From the NCBI GenBank assembly GCA_946803715.1, contig CAMPET010000357.1:29421-42408 (forward strand): a stretch of 12,988 nucleotides of DNA, read 5' to 3'. Positions within the stretch are counted from its first letter, which is position 1. The number at the start of each line of letters is the position of its first letter. Below, piece by piece: positions 1 through 8,372 of this stretch. The translations under genes were made by a program, and so were the position numbers. Under the pieces are notes generated by a model that made no database searches, was not told where the DNA came from, and worked only from the letters and a program-made list of their open reading frames with translations. This stretch comes from Beroe ovata (Eukaryota > Ctenophora > Nuda > Beroida > Beroidae).

Positions 1-2
1 TT

Positions 3-150
3 TTGTCAGGAGCTGTTGTCATGGTAACAGTATGACGTGTTGTCATGGTAACAATATAATATGTTGTCAGGGGCTGTTGTCATGGTAACAGTATGACGTG
101 TTGTCATGGTAACAGTATCATGTGTTGTCAGGAGCTGTTGTCATGGCTGA
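3..150. repeat. 61-bp minisatellite running through the 3' splice site into the first visible exon
   Basis: The motif gtcaggRgctgttgtcatgg begins at 5, 66 and 127, exactly 61 bp apart. The first two units also carry a second inner copy of gttgtcatggtaac. The third unit is the true intron-exon border: AG at 130-131, exon from 132. Its match to the repeat fades soon after 146, inside coding sequence. Confidence 0.85.
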
Positions 151-3100
151 GGTACTCGGCGACCACACGACTCTCATTCATCTGGATCTGAGGGAGAACA
201 CAATATCTCTGGCAGGAGTGATGGCACTGAAATGTGCGTATGCCATCAACCACAACCTACTCCGATTACACTTGGATGTCATGAAGAGAACTAATGTGAG
301 TTGGATCTCTTTGAATTTCGAATAAATGCACCATTTTTTTCGAAATTCAAACTGATATTTTATTTGATTTTTTTCCTGATTTTCGGTACCTACTCGAATC
401 AATGGAATAGGGCAAAAACCTGCCCAATGTCGGATTGATTATCGCAATCTATCGCATAACTCATTATCCAATTACCTCCCAATTAACTCTAATTACCAGA
501 ACGACGAGTTAATGACCGGGCTGCTATCGGAAATCGAGCGCTACTCCGCGAGGAACCTTGCACAACACCGATCACAATTCACATCAGCTACGACCACAAA
601 ACAGACGACCACAGCAACAACGACAACCACAGCAACAACAACTTCTGGAACAACCTCAACTGGGGACGCAGAAAAAGATGCAGCTGATTCTATGGCTAAG
701 AACGAACAGGTAACAGTTATTATTATTTTAATTATTTTAATTATTTTAGTTATTTTATTGTTATTTTATAGTTATAGTTGTGTTTCTTGAGGTGATGAAT
801 GGTGATAAAAACTGATGATCAGTGCTGATTATCTATGAGTAAAGAGCCCCATTTTTATTCACACATTTAACAGTCGTAAAATACGAGTTTTTTACATTCT
901 TTGTACTGGTACGGACTCAATCGGGGTATGAATTTGTATATCTCATCAAAAATTAGCCAGACAAAACCGACGCTTTCCCGAGCATTCCACCTATTTTCGG
1001 TACTGGAACGGACCAATAGATTCTGATTTCGTGAACTGTGTTATACACGTGACAGCAACTGACCAATGAGAACACAGATACAACCAATGAAAATATAGAA
1101 ACGCTGTCACGTGATCACTGATCATTTGGGACTCCTCCCAGAAATACCTGGATTCTCAATGTTATCCTATCAAAACTGAACCAGACAATCTCCCAGGAGG
1201 TAGAAAAAGCACGGTGTATTCAGGAACAGGTGGATTATCAGTTAGCGCTACGATTACAGCAGGAGGAAGAGAGGAATAGGAATAATGTGAGCAACCTTAG
1301 CAACCTGCATAGCAACCTGCATAGCAACCTTAGCAACCTGCATAGTAACCTACATAGCAACCTGCATAGCAAGTCAACCTTGGCAACCGTCAACCTGAGT
1401 AACCTTATTAACCCCCCCCTTAGTTACCGTCTACCCTGCATAGCAACCCCCCCTTAGTTACCGTCTACCCTGTATAGCAACCTCCCTTAGAAACCTTAGC
1501 AACCTGCATAGCAACCCTTATGTAGCAACCTGCATACCAACTTGCATAGCAACCTCCATTAGTTACCGTCTACCCTGTATAGCAACCTTCTTTAGCAACT
1601 CTTTAAATCTATATCCTCCATGGCAACCTTCTATAGCAACTCTAAACTTCAGTCCAACTTCATCGAGCAACCCTCAGTTTACAACCTCTGATCCCTCTCT
1701 GCACAGGTCATGAAGCGGGAGGAGAAACGACCACTACCCATCCTGTCTCCTCCAATGACGTCGACCCCCGACCCCACCAAATCACTGGGTTTCTTCTCGG
1801 GTCACTATATGAAGTTGAAGCAACGGTGGGACCATAATGTGGGCATTTATCTGAAGGGAGGAGATGGGCCCCTTGCTGGACCCCCAGGTAATAATTTGGT
1901 GAGGGAGGAGAGATATAGATGGGGACGATTTCAGATCAAGTTTTCGGGTTTTTTTTGGTTTAATCATGTATAATCATGATAAGATTGGTCGATGAAATTT
2001 TGGGGTTGCCTCATAGAAATCCTGGTTTGGTATCGTAACTACGACCTCTCCTCTCTGTTACATGGTGAACCCCAGGGACAAATGAGTTCTACACGAAAGC
2101 AGCAACAACAACAACAACAACCCTCTCCTCTTCCTCTGACCACAGCAACAACAAGTCTGATGATGAGGAGGACCAGTTTGAGGATGCCGTGGAGGTAAGG
2201 CGAGACGATTCTGAACAAAATTTCGCTGTAGATTGATATTATTCAGTTTCTGATTGCCGAATAAAAAGCCGTGTTTATAAGGCTATACAAATATCCAAAT
2301 GCCCGTATTAAGGTATTTTAACAGTTCTTAAACAGCTCTTAAACAGTTCTGTAGCAGTTCTTTAACAGTTCTTTAACCCCCGCTCAGGCACAAGAGACCA
2401 CTCCGTCCTACCACTCTTCTCCCCTCCCCTCTCACTACCCCTCAACCCCCCTCCCCTCCCTCTACCCCTCAACCACGCCACCCTCCAAACCTCTGTCTAC
2501 AACGGAACTCCTAGCAAAGTATGGTGGATCACCGTCCTTTGATTCGCGAGGTAAACACACCTTTCTTTCAGACTTTCTACAATTTTTAAAAGTGTATCTC
2601 AACAGTTGAACCTTTTTTCATTTTTCCTACCTACTCTGTCCTCTTTTCCTTCATCCGATATCGATCTTCTCTTCTTTTATTTTTTTCAAATCCTCTTCCT
2701 GTCCCAGATTCCAAATATTTTCTCAACAATCTTTTCCTTCACAAATTTTTACTCTTTTCTCTGCCCTCTTTGTCCCTTTTTTCTCTCACTTTCCTCTGTC
2801 CACTTAAAAATAGACGGGAGACAGTATTTTCTCGTTGTATCAATCTCACTCTCCCCCAGATTCACTGAAGAGGCTGCCAGTGGACTCCCCATCATCCAGA
2901 GATGATGATGACGATGACTGCCCCCCTATTCCCCCTGATCCGTCACCTACCCGCGATATTTTCCAGGATTTTGACCAAGTTTGGTTCGGAGAGGATACTA
3001 CTAGGTGATTTTGTCGTCCTATCTTTCGAAAATTTTCATTGGTCTGTTTTGGAAAAATATCTTGACACCACTCCTCACTTGACACCACTCCTCACGTGCC

Positions 3101-4070
3101 ATCACCTCTAGGTATTCTCCTGAGCGAATACCGGCAGATTTCCCAGAGGCTATCAACTCAACGCCTGACCCCGAGCCGCTACATTCGCAGGGTTAGTAAT
3201 GTTAAATATAACTGGTTCACTAGAAACTTCTACCGTAGCTCAAGGGTCGTGAGAAACTGAGCACCCAAAAGTTTCATGTCAATACGATGATTGATTCTCA
3301 AATTTATGGCCGACATAACTCCTTATATGGAACTTGTTAGATAAATAGAGAGGGGTTTATATTTTGCACTTAAACGTTTACGTGCCCCGTTTATTTATGA
3401 ACGGCGATATTGCTAGCATTATTCGACTGTAGAAAGTCAACTGTCGAGGTTGCAATTACTCAATCCGACCTAATTCAATATGTGATTATGTGATTATGAC
3501 GTTAACCAAAACACTAAAGCTCGAGTTTCTGATTCAAAATCGTAGTTGGAATCATGCAGTAGTATGAGAAGCATTTATGAAACGCTATAGGGTTGTTATT
3601 GGATATCTAATGTAGTTATACAGTTGTATAAATAGTATTGTATAATGTAAAATTAGTAGTTATACAATTGCAGAAAACCATGATGGTTCATTTTGCTTCC
3701 GCATAAAATATCGTACAGAAAAGGGTGCTGGAGTTTCAAATTTCATTCTGTTCCGAAGAATTGCCTCTATATCTGTATTATTTCAGAGACAGCAGCATCG
3801 GGCATCATTTCACTCACTGATGATAACATCATCACTGATGAGTCGGAGTCTAGTGATGACAAGCTCTCAAGTGATGTTGTGCAATTAAGTGATGTTCAGC
3901 AATTAAGTGATGAATCACAAACTTCTTTCCAACCGAGTTATGCATCGCTTCTAAATGAAGATCCGCACATAAGTGATGATTTCGAAGAACCAACTGATGT
4001 CTTGCAACAGAGTGATGTTTCTCGTCAGAGTGATGAATCTTTTCTCGGTGATCCCTCATCAAAAGACTAA
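132..4070 (+). CDS. PPP1R37: PPP1R37-like protein phosphatase 1 regulatory subunit, 3' part (9 exons; 5' end outside window)
   Basis: Exons are 132-295, 500-709, 1197-1286, 1707-1887, 2076-2194, 2388-2550, 2860-3004, 3112-3191 and 3787-4070 (stop TAA). Every intron is GT..AG and all phases match, giving 477 complete codons. The first exon encodes two leucine-rich repeats, with HLDLRENTI and NHNLLRLHLD as cores. The second starts with a helix (LLSEIERYSARNLAQHR) like the one after the LRRs in PPP1R37 (from memory), then a Thr-rich run. Exon 3 carries VDYQLALRLQQEEE. Exon 5 ends in SDDEEDQFEDAVE, exon 6 is Ser/Pro-rich, and exon 7 has six Asp in a row. The last exon is rich in Ser-Asp pairs. 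PPP1R37 binds and inhibits PP1; its RVxF-type docking motif lies nearer the N terminus, outside the window. LRR identity is fairly secure. The tail is disordered and diverged, so its exon assignments rest on splice phase, not homology. Confidence 0.72.
715..780. repeat. AT-rich microsatellite just inside the intron after exon 500-709
   Basis: Irregular ttattttaa-type units follow the donor site at 710. They extend the open frame as a false hydrophobic Ile/Leu tail. Nothing else coding is seen in intron 710-1196. Confidence 0.8.
1046..1113. repeat. 11-bp inverted repeat flanking two CCAAT boxes, inside an intron
   Basis: cacgtgacagc at 1046-1056 is the exact reverse complement of gctgtcacgtg at 1103-1113. 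Each arm includes a CACGTG E-box. Two ccaatga motifs lie between the arms. It could be a degraded small transposon end or a regulatory element; I cannot choose between them. Confidence 0.5.
1287..1690. repeat. Degenerate 10-12 bp minisatellite (core tagcaacc) filling an intron
   Basis: The intron between exons 1197-1286 and 1707-1887 is almost wholly built from variants of agcaacctgcat. A higher-order unit with ttagttaccgtctaccctg recurs at about 1420, 1453 and 1558. The repeat begins at the donor site itself (gtgagcaacc). Confidence 0.85.
2316..2376. repeat. 11-12 bp tandem repeat (ttaacagttc) next to a 3' splice site
   Basis: Five imperfect copies of tttaacagttct lie just upstream of the acceptor AG at 2386-2387. 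The repeat supplies several branch-point-like ttaac motifs. Confidence 0.75.
3061..3094. repeat. 17-bp perfect direct duplication before a 3' splice site
   Basis: cttgacaccactcctca occurs at 3061-3077 and again at 3078-3094, then the acceptor AG at 3110-3111. It forms most of the pyrimidine-rich tract of intron 3005-3111. Confidence 0.85.
3192..3786 (+). other. Last intron of the PPP1R37-like gene (595 bp), no gene seen
   Basis: The donor is GTTAGT at 3192 and the acceptor tttcag ends at 3786. Near its 3' end the words tagttatacagttg and tagttatacaattg form a loose direct repeat (about 3612-3672). No open frame or RNA gene stands out. Confidence 0.6.
3869..3916. repeat. 18-bp coding repeat (aagtgatg...) in the last PPP1R37-like exon
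   Basis: Units start at 3869, 3887 and 3905 and encode LSDV/LSDE-type steps. Further agtgatg words occur to 4035 and again past the stop codon at about 4110-4136, so the repeat tract spans coding and 3' UTR sequence. Confidence 0.75.
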
Positions 4071-4226
4071 AACTCTAGATCTAGAATTCAAACTTTTCAT
4101 GTTCACTTGAGTGATGACTGATGAGTGATGAGTGATTTCATTAACTATCCTTTTTTTGAATCTCTGTTTTCTGCCTGATTGGTGTTGAATTTCGATGCTG
4201 GCCGTTGATGTTTGTTCAATACACAG

Positions 4227-4246
4227 TACACAGTGCGCACTGTGTA
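4227..4246. repeat. Perfect 20-bp palindrome
   Basis: tacacagtgcgcactgtgta reads the same on both strands, centred between 4236 and 4237. It is followed by a direct repeat of tgtacaatgttt at 4264-4275 and 4286-4297. The cluster lies in the probable 3' UTR or just beyond. Confidence 0.8.
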
Positions 4247-5088
4247 TTATCACAGTACATGAATGTACAATGTTTATTCGTTGGATGTACAATGTTTCGA
4301 TCGAGTGTAAAATTTGTGTTTGTTATTTTTGGATGTGAGATAAAGTTACATTTCGTTCGTTCATGATGATTCAATCTCTACAATTTTAAGGTCAGGTTAA
4401 GAACTATTTTTATCATTTGAAGAGTACACTTTTCAGCACGTCAAATGTCAATACATACCTTTTTATCCATTGACAAATATCAGATGATAAGTAACCTACT
4501 CTATCTAATTTTCGTTCAAATTGTTTCCTTTTCTTCGTCTGCAGCATACTGATTTCAGTGTCGTGGTTACGTATTTGTTTTAATATGACGCGATCTGAGA
4601 TGCATTTAATTACTGGAAATTGCATTACGATCCCATCTCATCGAATTGGTCATGATTTGAGAGTGATTTGATCTGTTTATAATGTCTCATTATTTATTGA
4701 TTATTGATTACATTAACTTCAGTCTCCACCCTAGCTGGTAATGCCCCAATACGCCGCGCAGAGTTACAAATATCTTAAGATTTGTCAGTAGACGTAACGC
4801 GCGAATTTAAAACTCGTGAACCGCTACAACTGTTGTTCAAGATTTGAGTGCCCGCGCACGCACTGCACGTGCGTACCAGTACTACACTACGCTTTGCTCG
4901 TTTCTCAGCATTCCAAGAAAATCTTCCTATCGATCGCTCCCATATTTTCCTCAATCGACGATCGTAAAAGGTAGATGCCGTTTAAAGTAAACGGTAACTG
5001 ACGAATAATATCAGCTGTATTCAAGGGAATCTGTCTAGAAAACGGCATATTTTGTGCGTCAATTCTACAATGCGTCTAAGTGTAACAT

Positions 5089-5242
5089 TCGTGCGCACAC
5101 TGCTGATAATTCATGCAATATGCGTGTGTCGTTCGCGCGTCGCTTTGGTCATGAAGGAACATTGAACAATGATCAGTATTCAGTAAGTACCAGTTCCAAG
5201 GTTTCGTTCGCACAACGCTGACTATTAATTGCAATTTGCGCA
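5089..5242. repeat. Diverged direct repeat of about 40 bp
   Basis: Segments at about 5089-5128 and 5203-5242 share the order cgcac, (a)cgctga, att..tgcaat and tgcg, at roughly three quarters identity by eye. They sit in the CpG-rich patch. Confidence 0.4.
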
Positions 5243-5593
5243 ACATTCAATCTTTGCCATGCGAAAATAAACGCTGTTAGAGGGGAATAAGAATAGAATA
5301 ATACTCTTGGTACAATCTGTAGTTGAAATTTAAGAAGGCATAATAAAATGTTAAAAAGTTAAAAGCGTAATAACAAAAACATAGCTTTAGTTTTCAAAAG
5401 TACGAAGTTTCGGGTACACATTTCATATCAAAAACAATTCGAGAATAAACGTTCAAATGAAAAAAATAAACTGTAATGAAAATATCTTCAATGAAAATAA
5501 CATGAAATAAATGATAATTTAAAATAACCCCAAACGTGAAGAATTGTCTGTTATAAAATCATCATCAATGACGAAGTTATACTTTCTTCAATC

Positions 5594-5599
5594 TTTATT
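5594..5599 (-). promoter_or_regulatory. AATAAA polyadenylation signal overlapping the stop codon
   Basis: The - strand reads ..TAC AAA TAA A.., so the TAA stop (5597-5595) sits inside AATAAA (5599-5594). No other AATAAA is seen close downstream on this strand, so the 3' UTR would be only about 20-30 nt if this signal is used. Confidence 0.55.
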
Positions 5600-7076
5600 T
5601 GTATAAAAACCGGAAGAAAGAACCCATAAAACTCATGAATCTTTTCTTTCTAGTGATAGCCAACACAATCAGTAATACCAACATGACCAAACAGAAGCTA
5701 AGTACACCGGACTTTTCCAAACTTGAGCGAGGAGTTTTTTCAATGGGACTTGGGATTGGGAAGAGTTTCTCTAACTCCTTTCTATAGGCAGCCATGGAAT
5801 CTTCAACTCCCTCTACATGATAACTGAAAGAATCTTGAATACAAATATACTTGAAATTTTTCCTCCCCAAATCACTAAACTGCTCCCTTATTTTCTCAGC
5901 TGGACCGCCGATTACAAGGTATAAAATGCGGGAAAGGTCAGAGTCCGTAGCAATAACATGGGGATATACAAAGTTCATATCGTTTATATGAACATTAATC
6001 ATTTCGTATATAACAGAACATAGAGTGTCATTTCCGTTAGGAAGTAGGTCGGTAATGTTTCGCATAAGTATGCAATCCTCAAGGGATTCTCCGGGAATTA
6101 TGAATTTTTTTGATAAATGATTTGCAAGAAATGAAATTTCAGTGATATCAAGGAAACCACTCCTATCCTTATCGTAGAGCTGCAGGAACTCAGTCAATGT
6201 GGGCGTGTGAGTAGCCTCTCTAACAAAGTGAAAGTATGCGTACGGGTAGCAGAAATCATCGGGTGATCTGATTCTATGCGAGGAAGTGTTTGCAACTGGT
6301 ACCGAGAATCGTGAATGCATGTCAAGGATAATGTTTCGATTCATAAAGTAGGGTAGATGTGGTATCCTTTCTCTCCTATGTTTGCCAAACTCATGATCAT
6401 ACAATTTGTCTACATAAGTGCGTGAACTTTCCACAACGGTAACAGCATGTAGCTTCCTACCAGCAGCAAGGTGGAATACCTGTGGTTGATTTGAGATAAT
6501 CTTCATTTTCTTTGCTATGCCCCGGGCATAAATTCTAAACTTTCCATCATCGGTGATCCAGTCTTGAGGTTTGATAGGTGAACCCAAAAATATATCATCA
6601 TTCAAATACATGAAATCGTCAGAGAGTCCCGGAATGTTAACAAGATTAGTTTCTATGGCAACAGAGTTGAATGTAGGCAGATGTGACCTGTTTGAGAAGA
6701 TCTGATCGTGAAATACAACTGCAACCCGGTTACTGCTTGTGTCTAACCATTGTGGTATTTGTCCACAAGTTACAATGTGAATTCGCCGAATCCAGGGAGC
6801 ATAAAGATACAGAGACCGGATAGAATGCATCATTTCGTTGTGGTCAAAGTAGCGTTGCACCCCAGCATCTGACTCATCTGATTTATAGGCATTAAAAAGT
6901 TGCTGCCAATACGGATCAGTGCCATTAACCCATGTGTAAACAGCATCAATTGGTTTAGTTAAGTGTAGATCAGTAAAGCATTCCTCGGCTATGTTGTCAC
7001 AGTGAACCGGGATTGATTCAGAAACAAGCTTTCCAGCTGAGAGCAGAAGCAGAATGTGAACCAACTTATGTGGCAT
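5595..7076 (-). CDS. Compact Stealth-family phosphotransferase, GNPTAB-like
   Basis: This 493-residue protein is encoded without coding introns. The ATG at 7076 is supported by an in-frame TAG 18 nt upstream. Residues 5-15 form a short hydrophobic signal-like stretch. IDAVYTWVNGTD at 43-54 is Stealth conserved region 1. Region 2 follows at about 74-166 (SLYLYAPWIRRIHIV, TFNSVAIE, YLNDDIF). PHLPYFMNR near 239-247 and the PYAYFHF block near 278-284 fit later regions. DKDRSGFLD at 302-310 is EF-hand-like and matches the DxDxSG site of GNPTAB. KNFKYICIQD at 406-415 and LEKLFPIPS at 435-443 also match its beta-subunit end. A membrane helix at about 459-475 precedes RKKR. GNPTAB transfers GlcNAc-1-phosphate to lysosomal enzymes in the Golgi. 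Human GNPTAB is about 1256 residues; this one lacks the spacer, Notch and DMAP-binding regions, so its substrate is uncertain. Confidence 0.85.
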   Translation of the reverse strand: MPHKLVHILLLLSAGKLVSESIPVHCDNIAEECFTDLHLTKPIDAVYTWVNGTDPYWQQLFNAYKSDESDAGVQRYFDHNEMMHSIRSLYLYAPWIRRIHIVTCGQIPQWLDTSSNRVAVVFHDQIFSNRSHLPTFNSVAIETNLVNIPGLSDDFMYLNDDIFLGSPIKPQDWITDDGKFRIYARGIAKKMKIISNQPQVFHLAAGRKLHAVTVVESSRTYVDKLYDHEFGKHRRERIPHLPYFMNRNIILDMHSRFSVPVANTSSHRIRSPDDFCYPYAYFHFVREATHTPTLTEFLQLYDKDRSGFLDITEISFLANHLSKKFIIPGESLEDCILMRNITDLLPNGNDTLCSVIYEMINVHINDMNFVYPHVIATDSDLSRILYLVIGGPAEKIREQFSDLGRKNFKYICIQDSFSYHVEGVEDSMAAYRKELEKLFPIPSPIEKTPRSSLEKSGVLSFCLVMLVLLIVLAITRKKRFMSFMGSFFRFLYK

Positions 7077-7097
7077 ATCTCCTGATGTAAACTACAT

Positions 7098-7120
7098 ATC
7101 AGCTCCTGAAAAGCAATATT
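7098..7120 (-). other. 3' splice site in the 5' UTR of the GNPTAB-like gene
   Basis: The - strand reads attgcttttcag|gagctg, with the exon starting at 7105, 29 nt before the ATG. It is a good acceptor and implies a separate upstream non-coding exon. I see no convincing matching donor between 7120 and 7692, so that exon may lie beyond the transposon. Confidence 0.5.
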
Positions 7121-7692
7121 TGAATGATTATCAATTGGACTAGGTTACTGCACTAGGTTCTGTAATCATTAGATTGTGGGGCAGTCTTATTGAGAGTGAG
7201 TGAGATCCCTTTATCTAGATCATTCACTAATGTCAGATAACTGATAGGACAATTAATTTCTGTGTCAACAGAATGGTCTATATGGAATCCACAGTTTTGA
7301 TTCCTTGTTTAACATGCTATGCAGCAAGGATGTCTATGTTAACCATTCTGTCTAGCCAAAGGTAGATTTAAAATGTCTTGTTATCAGGAAATGTTTCCTT
7401 ATGTAAGACAATGGATGCTACAAAGTACTTCATCAAAACAAGTTATGTTGTATTAGCTGATCTTTAAATGAGGGACAAGCTGAAGCGGAAGATGTAACAT
7501 CTCACTGAGCTACACAAAAATACTGCCATTTTTAAGATCATGCAATGCAATAAAAAGGAATCATGAAGCAGTATTACAAATATTCAAATAGATTTAGATT
7601 TCACAGCATTGAAATGGAAATAAAATGAAAATCATCTCCAAGATGAAATGAAAATTGGAACCAAAGTGAAACTCATAATCGGTCGTATGAAA
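7121..7692. other. Non-coding stretch between the GNPTAB-like gene and the transposon
   Basis: No coding exon is supported. acagaatggt at 7268-7277 pairs with accattctgt at 7342-7351 as a minor inverted repeat. The last 90 bases are rich in atgaaaat words. It is probably 5' UTR intron or upstream DNA of the GNPTAB-like gene. Confidence 0.5.
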
Positions 7693-7748
7693 ATATCGTC
7701 ACCTTCAAGCTAAAAGGCCTTAAGTGAAAATTTGCACTTTTGAGATAA
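7693..7748 (+). repeat. Left terminal inverted repeat
   Basis: The first 25 bases (7693-7717) match the right end exactly. After one mismatch at 7718, cttaagtga matches again. A looser match resumes at acttttgagataa, ending near 7748. It includes the outermost subterminal word at 7712-7726. Confidence 0.92.
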
Positions 7749-7903
7749 CAACAAAAAACTGTTTAGATAGTTCCAGCATGTTTTTCTTCCTATGAATTCA
7801 ATTCAAATCTCAGATATAGAATACTGTTCTGTTTCATGAACCATCATTCGACCTCTAAGTCATTAATTGGCCATTTAATGATCAATTAAATCCCTCAAAA
7901 TCA

Positions 7904-8021
7904 CACTTAAGACCTTTTGAGACTCCCAACTATAAAGAATAAGGTATTATACTTATTTAAGACCTTTCATCAAATGGAAGTTTCTTATGGAGCTTAGAAC
8001 TTATCATCACTTAAGACCTTT
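7904..8021 (-). repeat. Left subterminal repeats (cacttaagacctttt)
   Basis: Copies lie at 7904-7918, 7956-7967 and 8008-8021, all in the same orientation and opposite to the outermost copy at 7712-7726. They lie between the TIR and the transposase stop codon and are likely transposase binding sites. Confidence 0.75.
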
Positions 8022-8095
8022 ATTACCCATTTTCTTCCGCTGACAGTGCAAGTATAATTTCGATTGCTAGGTCCAATATACCCTGAACATCAACT

Positions 8096-8101
8096 TTTAT
8101 T
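8096..8101 (-). promoter_or_regulatory. Candidate AATAAA signal for the transposase transcript
   Basis: AATAAA on the - strand lies about 275 nt after the stop codon and still inside the element, so the transcript could end before the left subterminal repeats. Confidence 0.4.
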
Positions 8102-8372
8102 GATCCGAGTGCGACAATAACGAGTAAAAAAGACTTGAATGATGAAATGTAACATAATTATAGGTGGAAAGATACAATAACTGCACAAGACAGATGTCAT
8201 CTTTAGTGACCCATGCAATATTTCATAACCGGTATTTAGAAAATATTATCATTATTTGAGGTACCTACAGATATCCCCAAGAACATAGTTTGTCATGAAT
8301 ACGTATATTCAAAATACTGCAATAGGTAAAGAGTTATAAAAATCTACCAAAGTGAAATCTACCAACGAGGAA

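Larger units (their letters stand above)
4071..5593. other. 3' UTR and intergenic region between two convergent genes
   Basis: No supported coding exon lies here. A weak variant polyadenylation word (gataaa, about 4339-4344) could end the + strand transcript. From about 4740 to 5240 the sequence is unusually rich in CpG and CGCG/GCGC words for this AT-rich region, with a CACGTG E-box at 4866-4871. That could mark a promoter or an older insertion, but no transcript can be assigned. The stretch 5270-5593 is plain A/T-rich DNA with many atgaaaat words. Confidence 0.5.

Noticed and set aside
710-790. Hydrophobic membrane-like tail after exon 500-709
   Set aside because: It comes from translating the AT-rich microsatellite beyond the donor at 710.
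1287-1690. Coding exon with an SNLHSNLHSNL repeat
   Set aside because: It is a minisatellite beyond a good donor at 1287. The open frame is not continuous with the next exon, and other frames show similar repeats.
1992-2198. Open frame with a Gln run on the + strand
   Set aside because: The exon is 2076-2194 and splice phase puts the (CAA)n tract in the ACA frame, giving Thr. The Gln frame does not connect to neighbouring exons.
2606-2905. 99-codon hydrophobic open frame
   Set aside because: It is a pyrimidine-rich intron read as Phe/Leu/Ser. It ends inside exon 2860-3004 in the wrong frame.
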